15,343 bases of DNA, taken from assembly GCA_003446665.1 (NCBI GenBank), contig DMCT01000011.1:4192-19534 (forward strand), in the 5' to 3' direction. Shown piece after piece: positions 1 through 8,290 of this stretch (its first letter is position 1; the number at the start of each line of letters is the position of its first letter). The stretch is from Synergistaceae bacterium. Its GTDB lineage: Bacteria; Synergistota; Synergistia; Synergistales; Thermovirgaceae. The notes beneath the pieces were generated by a model. That model searched no databases, was not told the origin of the DNA, and saw only the letters and a list, made by a program, of their open reading frames with translations. Made by a program: the position numbers and the translations under genes.

Positions 1-1569
1 CCTGACAAGACTCAGCCCCTTGTATCCATGGAAGGGATAGTGAAGTCCTTTTTCGGGATCAAGGCCAACGACAAGGTAAATTTTGATGTCCGACGGGGTG
101 AAATACACACCCTTCTGGGTGAAAACGGCGCTGGAAAGAGCACGCTCATGAACGTGCTCTGCGGATTGTACACGCCGGAAGCCGGGATCATCCGCATCGA
201 AGGGCGCGAGCAGGTTTTCAGGAGTTCGCGTGACGCCATAACCGCGGGCATCGGCATGCTTCACCAGCATTTCATGCTTATACCCTCCCACACGGTGTGG
301 GAAAATGTCGCCCTCGGCAGTCCCGAACTGCCCAGGATACTTCCGAAGGATGAAATCATAGGCAGGATACAGGACCTTTCGAAGACCTATGGGCTGACCG
401 TCGACCCCCGTTCGCCGGTCTGGCAGCTTTCGATCGGCGAGCAACAGCGGGCCGCCATCCTCAAGCTCCTTTACAGACGGGCACAAATCCTGGTGCTCGA
501 CGAACCCACGGCGGTTCTGACGCCCCAGGAATCGAGGCACCTGTTTTCCACGATGAGAAGGATGGCCCAGGAGGGGCACGGGATCGTTTTTATTTCGCAT
601 AAACTGGACGAGGTCATGGAAATTTCCGACAGGATAACCGTCCTGAGGAAAGGTTGTAACGTTGGGACCATACCGGTGAAAGAAGCCACGAAGGAAAAGC
701 TTGCCGAAATGATGGTGGGAAGAAGGGTCGCCTTCCACATCAACAAGACCGTTCAAAACCCGGGCGAAGCGGTAATGACGGCCGAAAACCTTACGGTCAG
801 GGGAGATCGGGGAAACTTGAAAGTTGAAAACCTTTCCCTGACGCTCAGGAAACGTGAAATACTCGGGCTTGCGGGCGTGTCGGGCAACGGACAGCAGGAA
901 CTGTGCGAGGCCCTTTCGGGCTTGAGGAAAGTTGAATCGGGCATTGTAATAGTCGACGGAAAAGACCTTACCAACAAGGACCCCAAGACCTTCCTGAAGC
1001 ACAGGGTCACCTACATCCCTGCCGACAGGAAGGGCACCGGGCTCATTCCGAACATGAACATCAGGGAGAATGTGGCGCTCAGAAAATACTGGAAAGAAGA
1101 ATATACGCGTTACGGCCTCTTTGTTCACTGGGAAAAAATCGCGGGTCATACCGGGCGCCTGGTGGAACGTTTCAAGGTTGCCAATCCCGGGCTTGGTTAT
1201 CCCGTGAGACTTCTTTCCGGCGGAAACATGCAGAAACTGATGCTGGCCCGCGAGCTATCGGACAATCCCAGGGTGATTATAGCCATGCAGCCCACCTGGG
1301 GCCTCGACGTGGGGGCCACTTTGTACGTAAGGGAAACACTGCTTGCCCAAAGAGACCGGGGCGCGGCCGTTTTGCTTGTTTCTGACGACCTTGAGGAAAT
1401 CTTTTCCGTGAGCGACCGTATCGCCGTCATTTACGGCGGGAAACTTACCGGTGTAATAGACGATACCGACGCCGTGACGGAAGAGGAAATGGGCCTCATG
1501 ATGGCGGGTACGACCCTCGGGCGTTACAGCCCGGAGGCTGCCTTAAAGAGTGTTCCGGAGGACGATTGA
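1..1569 (+). CDS. Nucleoside-type ABC importer, duplicated ATP-binding subunit (5' end outside window)
   Basis: This is the energising subunit of a Bmp/Nup-family ABC importer, with two fused nucleotide-binding domains in one chain. Numbering from the ATG at 28, domain 1 has Walker A GENGAGKST (31-39), signature LSIGEQQ (134-140), Walker B ILVLDEP (154-160) and switch His191. Domain 2 is the degenerate type normal for this family: a GVSGNGQQE loop (283-291), signature LSGGN (396-400) and a Walker B ending in MQP instead of a D-E pair (420-422). The reading frame is open to base 1 (PDKTQPLVS before that Met). Family members begin about ten residues earlier, so the true start is probably upstream and the gene is 5'-partial. 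The first permease follows after 3 nt. Family membership is certain. The cargo (purine nucleoside, or less likely riboflavin or a sugar) is inferred. Confidence 0.95.
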   Translation, partial: PDKTQPLVSMEGIVKSFFGIKANDKVNFDVRRGEIHTLLGENGAGKSTLMNVLCGLYTPEAGIIRIEGREQVFRSSRDAITAGIGMLHQHFMLIPSHTVWENVALGSPELPRILPKDEIIGRIQDLSKTYGLTVDPRSPVWQLSIGEQQRAAILKLLYRRAQILVLDEPTAVLTPQESRHLFSTMRRMAQEGHGIVFISHKLDEVMEISDRITVLRKGCNVGTIPVKEATKEKLAEMMVGRRVAFHINKTVQNPGEAVMTAENLTVRGDRGNLKVENLSLTLRKREILGLAGVSGNGQQELCEALSGLRKVESGIVIVDGKDLTNKDPKTFLKHRVTYIPADRKGTGLIPNMNIRENVALRKYWKEEYTRYGLFVHWEKIAGHTGRLVERFKVANPGLGYPVRLLSGGNMQKLMLARELSDNPRVIIAMQPTWGLDVGATLYVRETLLAQRDRGAAVLLVSDDLEEIFSVSDRIAVIYGGKLTGVIDDTDAVTEEEMGLMMAGTTLGRYSPEAALKSVPEDD

Positions 1570-1572
1570 GCG

Positions 1573-2646
1573 ATGAAACACCGTGTGATACTTGAACGCC
1601 GTTACAATGTCCCCTATTATCTCGAGATTTTATGTCCTCTTTTATCCATAGCGCTCGCTCTCGCCTTCTCGGGCGGCCTGCTTCTGGTTCTGGGGGTATC
1701 GCCCGTAAAAGCGTTTTTTGCGATGTATAACGGTGCCTTCGGGAGCTGGTGGGGCCTGAGCGAAGTCCTGGTGAAGACGACGCCCCTTGCGATATGCGGG
1801 ATAGCCGTGGCGCTTTCTTTCAAGATGAAGATCTGGAACATCGGCGCCGAAGGCCAGTTTTATCTTGGGGCATTGGCGACGGCCGCCGTAGTACGTTACG
1901 CCTACGTGGACAGTTTTGCCCTGATGTTCATCCTGATGGTTTCGGCCTCCGCGGCAGCGGGAGGTCTTTGGGGGGGCTTTGCCGGCTACCTTAGGGCGCG
2001 GTGGAACGTAAACGAGATCATAACGACCCTTATGCTTAACTACGTCGCAATTCACCTCGTCGAATATTTCATCTACGGCCCGTGGCGCGACCCCGCGAGC
2101 CTCGGCTTCCCCATGACGGCGCCCTTCCCGGAAGCGGCCCGTCTTCCGGTTTTCGGAAACAGTCGGGTGCATATTGGTATACTGATAGCGCTTGTATTGG
2201 TATTGCTTTACCGCGTGGTGCTCCGATGGACACGCTGGGGGTTCGAGATCAGGGCCATCGGAGAAAATCCGAGGGCGGCGGAATACGCCGGAATACCCTT
2301 TCTCAAAAACGCAGTTTTTGTCATGGCTGTTTCGGGAGCACTGGCAGCCGTGGCCGGGATGGGGGAGATAGCGGGCCTTCAGGGGAGACTGCAGGCCGGC
2401 TTGTCGCCGGGCTACGGTTACACCGCTATAATCGTGGCGTGGCTGGCGCGACTCAACCCCTGGGGTATTATGGTCGTGGCCTTTTTCATGGGCGGCCTTT
2501 TCGTGGGGGGAGAGTCGTTGCAGGTGGTAATGCGTCTGCCCCTCTCGAGTATTCAGGTAATACAGGGTTTTATCCTTTTTTTCGTACTGGCTTCGGAATT
2601 CTTCAGGGTTTACAGGATACGCATAATAAGCTCGGAGGCAGATTGA
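1573..2646 (+). CDS. Nucleoside-type ABC importer permease 1 (NupP/YufP-like)
   Basis: This inner-membrane permease of the BPD_transp_2 (PF02653) type has 357 residues, a usual length for the family. It has many hydrophobic segments, the family signature WNIGAEGQ (88-95) after the second membrane segment, and the late cytoplasmic-loop and reentrant region around EIAGLQGR, followed by SPGYGYTAIIVAWLARLNP. It would pair with the second permease to form the channel driven by the upstream ATPase. The ATG start is supported by GGAGG at 1557-1561, inside the end of the ATPase gene, and the next permease begins 1 nt after the stop, so the three genes are surely co-transcribed. Substrate specificity cannot be read from the sequence; purine nucleosides are the commonest cargo of this family. 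Confidence 0.93.
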   Translation: MKHRVILERRYNVPYYLEILCPLLSIALALAFSGGLLLVLGVSPVKAFFAMYNGAFGSWWGLSEVLVKTTPLAICGIAVALSFKMKIWNIGAEGQFYLGALATAAVVRYAYVDSFALMFILMVSASAAAGGLWGGFAGYLRARWNVNEIITTLMLNYVAIHLVEYFIYGPWRDPASLGFPMTAPFPEAARLPVFGNSRVHIGILIALVLVLLYRVVLRWTRWGFEIRAIGENPRAAEYAGIPFLKNAVFVMAVSGALAAVAGMGEIAGLQGRLQAGLSPGYGYTAIIVAWLARLNPWGIMVVAFFMGGLFVGGESLQVVMRLPLSSIQVIQGFILFFVLASEFFRVYRIRIISSEAD

Positions 2647-2647
2647 A

Positions 2648-3577
2648 ATGGACGTTATCGTGACCATCCTGGCGGCCGCCGTCCGCAGCGGCACTCCAAT
2701 TCTTTATGCCACCCTCGGTGAGATTTTGACGGAAAAATCGGGGGTAATGAACCTGGGACTCGAAGGACTCTTGCTTGTCGGCGCGCTGACGGGGTTCTGG
2801 ACGGCGTTCGTTACGGGAAACCCCTATCTTGCCATCACAGTCGCGTTCCTGGCCGGTGTGGCCCTTTCGGCCGTCCATGCCTTTCTGTGTGTAAGCCTGG
2901 GGGCCAACCAGGTGGTAAGCGGCCTCGCCGTGACCATGTTCGGAACGGGCGTCAGCTCCCTTTTGGGACGGGGAATGGTGGGGGAGACCATCAAGGGTCT
3001 GGGCGTGGTCCAGCTACCCTTACTCTCGCAGATACCGATTTTTGGGAAGGTGCTTTTCAGCCACGACATTCTCGTTTACCTGTCTTATATCCTGATCGCA
3101 CTGATAGCCTGGTTTCTGCAAGTTACGAGGGCCGGCCTCAACCTGAGGGCCGTCGGTGAGGATCCCCACGTGGTCGAGTCCGTAGGGGTGGACCCCGTTC
3201 GATTACGGTACATCTACACCCTCATCGGAGGAGGGCTTGCCGCCGTCGGGGGTGCCTACCTTTCGGTGGTCTACACGAAGATGTGGGGGGACCAGATGAG
3301 TGCCGGTCGCGGGTGGATCGCCGTTGCGCTCGTCATTTTCGCTGTGTGGCATCCCCTTCGCGCGGCTTTCGGAGCCTATCTGTTCGGCGGTGTGACCGCC
3401 TTGCAGCTAAGGATACAGGCGGCCGGAACGAGCATTCCGGCCCCGTTGCTTCTGATGCTTCCCTACCTGTTCACCATCTTCGTGCTTTTCGTCATTTCGG
3501 CGCGTAAAGGCAGAGGGATTATTCTAGGGGCTCCCGCGGCGCTGGGCGTTCCCTACCAGCGGGAGGAACGGACCTGA
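2648..3577 (+). CDS. Nucleoside-type ABC importer permease 2 (NupQ/YufQ-like)
   Basis: This is the second permease of the importer, 309 residues, with the family signature GVMNLGLEG (32-40) near the N terminus and a conserved ending of the [12 protein letters not shown] type. Hydrophobic segments alternate with short loops; the GEDP loop ([13 protein letters not shown]) is typical of the group. GGAGG at 2634-2638 lies 9 nt before the ATG, and the preceding stop is 1 nt away. The last 59 nt overlap the convergent phosphoribosyltransferase gene on the other strand. Because this protein's C terminus matches the family norm, the overlap is caused by an extended tail on the opposing gene. No terminator hairpin with a T-run is visible between the two. 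Confidence 0.93.
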   Translation: MDVIVTILAAAVRSGTPILYATLGEILTEKSGVMNLGLEGLLLVGALTGFWTAFVTGNPYLAITVAFLAGVALSAVHAFLCVSLGANQVVSGLAVTMFGTGVSSLLGRGMVGETIKGLGVVQLPLLSQIPIFGKVLFSHDILVYLSYILIALIAWFLQVTRAGLNLRAVGEDPHVVESVGVDPVRLRYIYTLIGGGLAAVGGAYLSVVYTKMWGDQMSAGRGWIAVALVIFAVWHPLRAAFGAYLFGGVTALQLRIQAAGTSIPAPLLLMLPYLFTIFVLFVISARKGRGIILGAPAALGVPYQREERT

Positions 3578-4058
3578 TGGAGACGATGGGCTGTATGTAC
3601 TCGTACTGGGGCTGGGAATCCCAGGGGAAAAGAATCCACGTGTCCTGGCTCACTTCTGTGATGTAGGTATCCACCTCGGGACGGCCGTCGGGCTTGGCGT
3701 ATACCGTGGCGAAGTGAGCCCTCGGGAGCATTTCCCTGACGATGCGGGCGGTGCGGCCTGTATCAACCAGGTCGTCCACGATCAGCCAGTCGGAATCATC
3801 GCCCGCGACGTCCTTCAGGATTCGTGTTTTGCCCTGGGTGCGGATGGTGTAGCTCGATACGCAGACGGTATCCACGAAGTGAATGTCGAGCTCGCGTGCC
3901 ACGATCGCGGCCGGCACCAACCCTCCCCTGGCTATGGCTACGATGCGTTTCCATTCCCCGATGTCAAGCAGCCTCCACGCCAGGGCCCTGCAGTCCTGGT
4001 GCAGCTGGTCCCACGTGAGTGGGTATACTTTTCTGTAGCGGTCGTCCGATAAGCTCAT
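3519..4058 (-). CDS. gpt: Xanthine (guanine) phosphoribosyltransferase, Gpt type
   Basis: A purine-salvage enzyme that joins xanthine or guanine to PRPP to give XMP or GMP in the cytoplasm. The sequence follows the enterobacterial Gpt pattern: LTWDQLH near the start, the [15 protein letters not shown] segment (43-57), the PRPP-binding loop [11 protein letters not shown] (93-103, where Gpt usually has GGT), AKPDGRP (121-127) and [10 protein letters not shown] (138-147). At 179 residues it is about 25 longer than the E. coli enzyme; the extra basic, proline-rich tail is encoded antisense to the end of the permease gene. I chose ATG at 4058 because GGAGG (4064-4068) sits 5 nt upstream. A TTG at 4091 in the same frame overlaps the cysS stop and has no better site. 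It follows cysS by 29 nt on the same strand, so the two probably share a transcript. Confidence 0.9.
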   Translation of the reverse strand: MSLSDDRYRKVYPLTWDQLHQDCRALAWRLLDIGEWKRIVAIARGGLVPAAIVARELDIHFVDTVCVSSYTIRTQGKTRILKDVAGDDSDWLIVDDLVDTGRTARIVREMLPRAHFATVYAKPDGRPEVDTYITEVSQDTWILFPWDSQPQYEYIQPIVSIRSVPPAGRERPAPREPLE

Positions 4059-4063
4059 CTTGT

Positions 4064-4068
4064 CCTCC
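4064..4068 (-). promoter_or_regulatory. Ribosome binding site deciding the gpt start
   Basis: GGAGG on the minus strand, 5 nt before the ATG at 4058. It favours this ATG over the in-frame TTG at 4091. Confidence 0.8.
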
Positions 4069-4087
4069 CAGGCGTTCAGATTTCGCG

Positions 4088-5527
4088 TCAAGCGTTATGA
4101 TGGGGCTTGAGAGCCCTTTTCCAGCGAGTCCCTTCGGGAGTGTCTTCGAGAATTATCCCCATGGAAGCCAGCTCGTCCCTTATGGCGTCGGCTTTTGCGA
4201 AGTCCTTGCGTTTTCTCGCTGCGTTGCGTTCTTCTATGAGGGTGAGGATGTTTTCCTCGCCAGGTCCGCCGGCTGCGGAATCAGCCTGAGTGCCGATTAT
4301 GCCCAGCACTTCGTCGGCGTAGCTGAGAAAACCCGTTGCCGCCTTGCGGAAACCCTCATGGATAACCCGTTCCTCGGCTATGGTCTGGTTAATGATACGG
4401 ACCGCCTCGAACAGAAAGCCCAGGGCTCCGGCTGTGTTGAAGTCGTCGCACAGGCTCTCGTCGAAACGCCTGCGTGCTGTTTCTATGGCTTGAACCTTTT
4501 CGTTCCGGTCTTGTTTTTCGTTTGTGGAATCCACCGCTGAATGGGCCAGGTCGTACCAGCAATTTCGAAGCCTTTCGACACCGGCCTGAGCCTGGGAGAG
4601 ATTATCAGGCGAAAAGTTTATGGGCGAGCGGTAGTGGGCGCTCAGCATAAAAAGACGTATTGCCACGGGGTGAAAATGTTCCCTCGCGTTTCGTGCCGTG
4701 AGGAAATTCCCGAGTGATTTGGACATTTTTTCGTCGTTGATCATGAGATAGCCGTTGTGTATCCAGTACCTGACGAAGGGTTTGCCCGTGGCCGCCTCCG
4801 CTTGGGCGATTTCGTTCTCGTGGTGAGGGAAAACGAGGTCGCTTCCCCCGGCGTGGATATCAAGGGTATCCCCAAGGTATTTCATTGACATGGCGCTGCA
4901 TTCTACGTGCCAGCCCGGACGCCCCTTTCCCCAGGGACTGTCCCAGGAGGGCTCGCCCGGTTTTTCAGCCTTCCACAGGACAAAATCGAGGGGATGCCGC
5001 TTTAGAGGGTTTACCTCTACGCGCGCCCCGGACTGGAGGTCTTCCAGGGTCTGTCTGGAGAGCTTGCCGTAATCTTTGAAGCTCTGGACGTCGAAAAATA
5101 CGTCTTTTCCGGCTATGTAGGCGTGTCCACGTTCGAGGATACGTTCTACAAGAGATATTATTTCGGGTATGTGTTCCGTGGCTTTCGGCGCTACCGTCGG
5201 GCGTCTTATGCCAAGGGCGTCGGCGTCCTCGTAGTAGGCCTCTATGAACCGGTCCGCCAGTTCACCGACGGATATACCGAGCTCTGCGGCACGGTTGATC
5301 ATCTTGTCGTCTATGTCAGTGAAATTCTGTACGTAGATTACCTCGAACCCCTTGTGCTCGAGGAACCTCCGGAGCGCGTCGAACACGATGAAGGGCCGGG
5401 CGTTCCCGATGTGGAAATAGTCATATACTGTGGGTCCGCAGGTGTAAAACCCTACACGCCCTTTTACGAGTGGTTCGAAGGGTTCTTTTTGCCGTCTCAG
5501 GTCGTTGTAAAGAAATATCTCGCTCAA
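4088..5527 (-). CDS. cysS: Cysteinyl-tRNA synthetase
   Basis: A class I aminoacyl-tRNA synthetase that charges tRNA-Cys. Numbering from the chosen TTG start, it shows the Cys30 zinc ligand in [11 protein letters not shown], the HIGH-class motif HIGN (39-42), the remaining zinc ligands Cys210 (HVECSAMS), His235 and Glu239 ([11 protein letters not shown]), and the KMSKS loop (267-271). A helical anticodon-binding domain and the short C-terminal domain follow. The 479-residue length is normal for the family. The start is TTG: GGAGG at 5536-5540 lies 8 nt upstream and the protein then begins [10 protein letters not shown], matching the family N terminus. A GTG at 5566 would add 13 unrelated residues. 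It is the first gene of a minus-strand unit with gpt and is divergent from uvrC. Confidence 0.97.
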   Translation of the reverse strand: MSEIFLYNDLRRQKEPFEPLVKGRVGFYTCGPTVYDYFHIGNARPFIVFDALRRFLEHKGFEVIYVQNFTDIDDKMINRAAELGISVGELADRFIEAYYEDADALGIRRPTVAPKATEHIPEIISLVERILERGHAYIAGKDVFFDVQSFKDYGKLSRQTLEDLQSGARVEVNPLKRHPLDFVLWKAEKPGEPSWDSPWGKGRPGWHVECSAMSMKYLGDTLDIHAGGSDLVFPHHENEIAQAEAATGKPFVRYWIHNGYLMINDEKMSKSLGNFLTARNAREHFHPVAIRLFMLSAHYRSPINFSPDNLSQAQAGVERLRNCWYDLAHSAVDSTNEKQDRNEKVQAIETARRRFDESLCDDFNTAGALGFLFEAVRIINQTIAEERVIHEGFRKAATGFLSYADEVLGIIGTQADSAAGGPGEENILTLIEERNAARKRKDFAKADAIRDELASMGIILEDTPEGTRWKRALKPHHNA

Positions 5528-5535
5528 AAGGGCCA

Positions 5536-5540
5536 CCTCC
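5536..5540 (-). promoter_or_regulatory. Ribosome binding site supporting a TTG start of cysS
   Basis: GGAGG on the minus strand, 8 nt before the TTG codon at 5527-5525. No comparable site precedes the upstream GTG at 5566. Confidence 0.75.
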
Positions 5541-5573
5541 AGGTGGTGCGTGACAAAGGATAACACAGGCTAT

Positions 5574-5601
5574 CCTATACCAATCGTGGCGTTTTCCTCA
5601 A
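5574..5601 (-). promoter_or_regulatory. Candidate sigma-70-type promoter for cysS-gpt
   Basis: On the minus strand, TTGAGG (5601-5596) and TATAGG (5579-5574) are separated by 16 nt. A TGG directly before the -10 gives an extended -10 look. The predicted transcript start is near 5567, giving a leader of about 40 nt before the TTG start. This is consensus matching by eye only. Confidence 0.45.
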
Positions 5602-5624
5602 CACCGGAGTCCTTTTTGAAAGCC

Positions 5625-5657
5625 CTTTTGTTCGCATGCCGGTTTTGCGAAAGAAGG
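5625..5657. repeat. Imperfect inverted repeat in the divergent cysS/uvrC promoter region
   Basis: The perfect core arms TTCGCA (5631-5636) and TGCGAA (5646-5651) flank a 9-nt spacer. After one mismatch the dyad extends through 5625-5629 and 5653-5657 with two G-T pairs. It overlaps the proposed -35 of uvrC and lies upstream of both proposed transcript starts, so it would act as a DNA site (operator) rather than an RNA terminator. Chance occurrence is possible. Confidence 0.4.
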
Positions 5658-5673
5658 CGTGAAAGACTAAACT
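5645..5673 (+). promoter_or_regulatory. Candidate promoter for the uvrC-rib operon
   Basis: TTGCGA (5645-5650), a 17-nt spacer and TAAACT (5668-5673), each matching 4 of 6 consensus bases. The predicted start is near 5681, about 45 nt before the GTG of uvrC. This is the best pair I can see in the 197-nt intergenic region, but it is weak. Confidence 0.3.
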
Positions 5674-5724
5674 TGTCGTCAAAGATGCAAGTAGGAACTA
5701 CTTTTTCTGAAAGCGGGAATCGGC

Positions 5725-7203
5725 GTGTCCATAGACAACCTCAGGCAGAAGATAAATGAATTGCCCTCAAGACCCGGCGTATACCTTATGCACGATGGAC
5801 AGGGGAGGGTTCTTTATGTAGGAAAGGCCAGGTCTTTAAAAAAAAGGGTGCAGTCCTACCTTCGTCACAAGAATTACGCGTCTCCGCGCCTCAGGAAGCT
5901 CGTAAGCGAGGTGGAGGATATTTCCGTAATCCGCACCGAGAGCGACGCGGAAGCGTTCATAGTGGAGTCCAGGCTCATTAAACATTACCAGCCCTTTTAC
6001 AATGTAGAGCTTAAGATGGGAGAAAGGTACCCCTATGTCAGAGTCACCGACGAACCCTTTCCGAGGCTGGTGGTCACGCGCCACAAGGAAAGCGACGGGA
6101 GCAGCTATATAGGGCCTTTCGTTCACGTCGGGGAACTTAGGAGGATGTTGCGCCTCATTGAACGCTATATGCCGCTTCGGACTTGCACAGAACCCGGATC
6201 GTGGGGAAAATGGAGAGAACGTCCCTGTGTGAGGTACAGCCTGGGCCGGTGTCTCGGGCCTTGCGCAGCCCTTTGCGATGCGGCGGAATACCGGCGGCGC
6301 GTCGCCGATGTGATATTGCTGTTGCGGGGTCAGTCTGCCGAGCTTACTTCGAGGCTCCGGGAACGCATGGATGAAGCCGCGGCCCGGCTTGCTTTCGAGG
6401 AAGCGGCTCGCATAAGGGATACAATCAGGGCGATATGGAAGCTCTCCCGGCAACGTGTATCCACGGCCTTGAGCGACGACGTGGACGAATTGACCTGGAA
6501 GGCCCTGCTGGAGATCCAGGAGGTTCTCGACCTGAAGGTGGTCCCCTGGAGGATAGACGGGTTCGACATTTCCCATCACAGCGGAAACGAAACCTACGGC
6601 TCCTGCGTCGTTTTCGAACAGGGGATAGCTAATCCCACTATGTACAGGCGGTTCAGGATAACTGCAGGGGACGGGCCCGACGATTTCCGTTCCATAAGGG
6701 AAACGGTACGCCGGCGGTACAGCCACGTTTTAAGTGACGAAGGGTCATTGCCCCAGCTCGTGTTGATCGACGGAGGACCTCAGCAGTTAAGGTTCGCCAG
6801 GGAAGCCCTGGAAGAAATAGGACTTGGCGAATTGGAGACGGTAGCCCTGGCGAAAAAAGAGGAGCTTCTTTTCCGCCCGGGCAGAATGGAGCCGGTGAGG
6901 CTCTATGCCTCCAGCGAGGCTCTCAGACTTCTACAGAGGGTAAGGGACGAGGCTCACCGTTTCGCCTTGTCTGCTCACCGCGGCAGGCAAAAGAAACGCT
7001 TGGCCAGGTCATCCCTCGAAGATATTCCCGGTATAGGAAAAGTGAAGGCGGCGGAGCTTCTTGCCCGTTTTGGAAGCGTCCCACGCATAGCCCAGTGCAG
7101 CGAGGATGAACTTGCAGAAATAAAGGGCATCAACAAGACCCTTGCCGGCAAGATCCTGGCCCACCTGCGAGGTGAAATTTTTGACGACGCGGAGAATGAA
7201 TGA
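5725..7203 (+). CDS. uvrC: UvrABC system protein C (excinuclease subunit), compact form
   Basis: The dual-incision nuclease of nucleotide excision repair. Visible domains: GIY-YIG nuclease (GVY 18-20, YVG 31-33, probable catalytic Glu81); a four-cysteine set C154, C168, C176, C180, in the spacing reported to hold the iron-sulfur cluster of UvrC; a UVR motif that binds UvrB (about 211-236); an RNase H-like nuclease with Asp281 (FDISH), Asp349 (LIDGG) and His411 (RDEAHRFA); and a helix-hairpin-helix pair at 430-482. At 492 residues it is about 100 shorter than usual. The missing part lies between the UVR motif and FDISH, where only a short linker (240-276) remains. Since every active-site residue is present, it is probably functional. 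The start is GTG at 5725, giving a family-like N terminus, although the ribosome site is weak. The stop overlaps the ribD start by 8 nt. Confidence 0.95.
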   Translation: MSIDNLRQKINELPSRPGVYLMHDGQGRVLYVGKARSLKKRVQSYLRHKNYASPRLRKLVSEVEDISVIRTESDAEAFIVESRLIKHYQPFYNVELKMGERYPYVRVTDEPFPRLVVTRHKESDGSSYIGPFVHVGELRRMLRLIERYMPLRTCTEPGSWGKWRERPCVRYSLGRCLGPCAALCDAAEYRRRVADVILLLRGQSAELTSRLRERMDEAAARLAFEEAARIRDTIRAIWKLSRQRVSTALSDDVDELTWKALLEIQEVLDLKVVPWRIDGFDISHHSGNETYGSCVVFEQGIANPTMYRRFRITAGDGPDDFRSIRETVRRRYSHVLSDEGSLPQLVLIDGGPQQLRFAREALEEIGLGELETVALAKKEELLFRPGRMEPVRLYASSEALRLLQRVRDEAHRFALSAHRGRQKKRLARSSLEDIPGIGKVKAAELLARFGSVPRIAQCSEDELAEIKGINKTLAGKILAHLRGEIFDDAENE

Positions 7204-8290
7204 AGCCAAAGACAGGTATTACATGTCTCTTGCCATAGACCTCGCCCGCAAGGGGACGGGTCGGACCGCACCCAATCCCAGGGTCGGATGCGTCATCGTG
7301 AAAGAGGGCCGTATCGCAGGGTGGGGTTTTCACAAAGCCTGCGGGCTGCCCCATGCGGAGGCGGAGGCTCTCCAAAGAGCCGGCGGTGACGCGAAAGGGT
7401 CCACGCTCTACGTGAACCTCGAGCCCTGTTCGCATCACGGGAAGACGCCTCCATGCTCCAGTGCGATAATAGAAGCAGGGGTATCGCGGGTGGTTGCGGC
7501 CATGAAAGATCCTGATCCGCGCGTTAGCGGCCGGGGTTTCAGTATGTTGCACGAAGCCGGAATCGAAGTGGAAGTCGGCCCCTGCGTGGCGGAAGCCGTT
7601 CGAATCAACAGGGGGTTCATAAAAAGGGTGATAAAGGGACACCCCTGGGTTACCCTTAAGGCCGCGATGACGCTAGACGGGCGAATCGCCGATGAAAGCG
7701 GATGGAGCAAGTGGATCTCCAATGAGTGGAGCCGAAAACGTTCACATATACTCAGGACAGAGCATGACGCTGTCCTTGTTGGAATCGGGACGGTTGTATC
7801 CGATGACCCGAAACTGACCGTCAGGGAAGTTTCGGGATATTCCCCCAGGGTGGTGCTGCTCGACCCTTCGCTGAAGGTTTCACCCGGGGCCAATATTTTT
7901 CGGTACGGCAAGCCCCTGGTGATTGCCTCCACCAGGGCTGATTCGCGTAAAGTCCGGGTACTGGAAAATGCCGGTGCCGGTGTTATATTGTTGCCATCCG
8001 AAAAGGGCAGTCCGGCACTTTCTGATGTGCTGGGGTGCCTGGCCGATGAGGGGATCAACGAACTTCTCGTAGAGGGTGGTTCGAAGGTTTTGGGGTCATT
8101 CCTTTCCGAAAGACTTTTTGATGACGTATCGCTTTTTGTGTCGCCCAGGTTCATGGGTGAGGGCAAGCCTCTTTGCGGTGAGGTCCGTTGGTTGGCCCTG
8201 GAGAACGCTCCGTCTGTTTTTATAACGAAAAAGACGTTGGTAGAAGGTGATCTGTGGATTGAGGGGACTGTGAAATGTTCACTGGATTGA
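7196..8290 (+). CDS. ribD: Bifunctional riboflavin biosynthesis protein RibD (deaminase/reductase)
   Basis: It catalyses the second and third steps of riboflavin synthesis: deamination of the GTP-derived pyrimidine and NADPH-dependent reduction of its ribosyl group. The N-terminal deaminase domain has PNPRVGCVIV, the zinc/catalytic motif HAEAE (53-57) and the zinc cysteines Cys78 and Cys87 (EPCSHHGKTPPC). The C-terminal reductase domain (about 150-360) starts WVTLKAAMTLDGRIA and ends with the LLVEGGSKVLGSF segment. At 364 residues the length is standard. ATG at 7196 is chosen because MNEAKDRYYMSLA matches the family N terminus; it overlaps the uvrC stop by 8 nt, consistent with translational coupling. 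Its last 16 nt overlap ribE. It is the first of four consecutive rib genes. Confidence 0.95.
   Translation: MNEAKDRYYMSLAIDLARKGTGRTAPNPRVGCVIVKEGRIAGWGFHKACGLPHAEAEALQRAGGDAKGSTLYVNLEPCSHHGKTPPCSSAIIEAGVSRVVAAMKDPDPRVSGRGFSMLHEAGIEVEVGPCVAEAVRINRGFIKRVIKGHPWVTLKAAMTLDGRIADESGWSKWISNEWSRKRSHILRTEHDAVLVGIGTVVSDDPKLTVREVSGYSPRVVLLDPSLKVSPGANIFRYGKPLVIASTRADSRKVRVLENAGAGVILLPSEKGSPALSDVLGCLADEGINELLVEGGSKVLGSFLSERLFDDVSLFVSPRFMGEGKPLCGEVRWLALENAPSVFITKKTLVEGDLWIEGTVKCSLD

Noticed and set aside
280..1569. Degenerate second ATP-binding domain of the importer ATPase
   Set aside because: Loss of the standard Walker residues in domain 2 is normal for this ABC subfamily and does not signal a broken gene.
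1642..2694. Long open frame (350 codons) on the minus strand
   Set aside because: It lies fully antisense to the first permease gene, its protein is basic and low in recognisable motifs, and it has the look of a shadow of a GC-rich hydrophobic gene.
5836..6726. Open frame of 296 codons on the minus strand within uvrC
   Set aside because: It is antisense to a clear uvrC with intact motifs; no family resemblance, and proline/glycine-rich composition typical of a shadow frame.
7142..7195. Upstream extension of ribD to a start at 7142
   Set aside because: The extra 18 residues are the out-of-frame reading of the end of uvrC and do not match the family; ATG at 7196 gives the usual N terminus.
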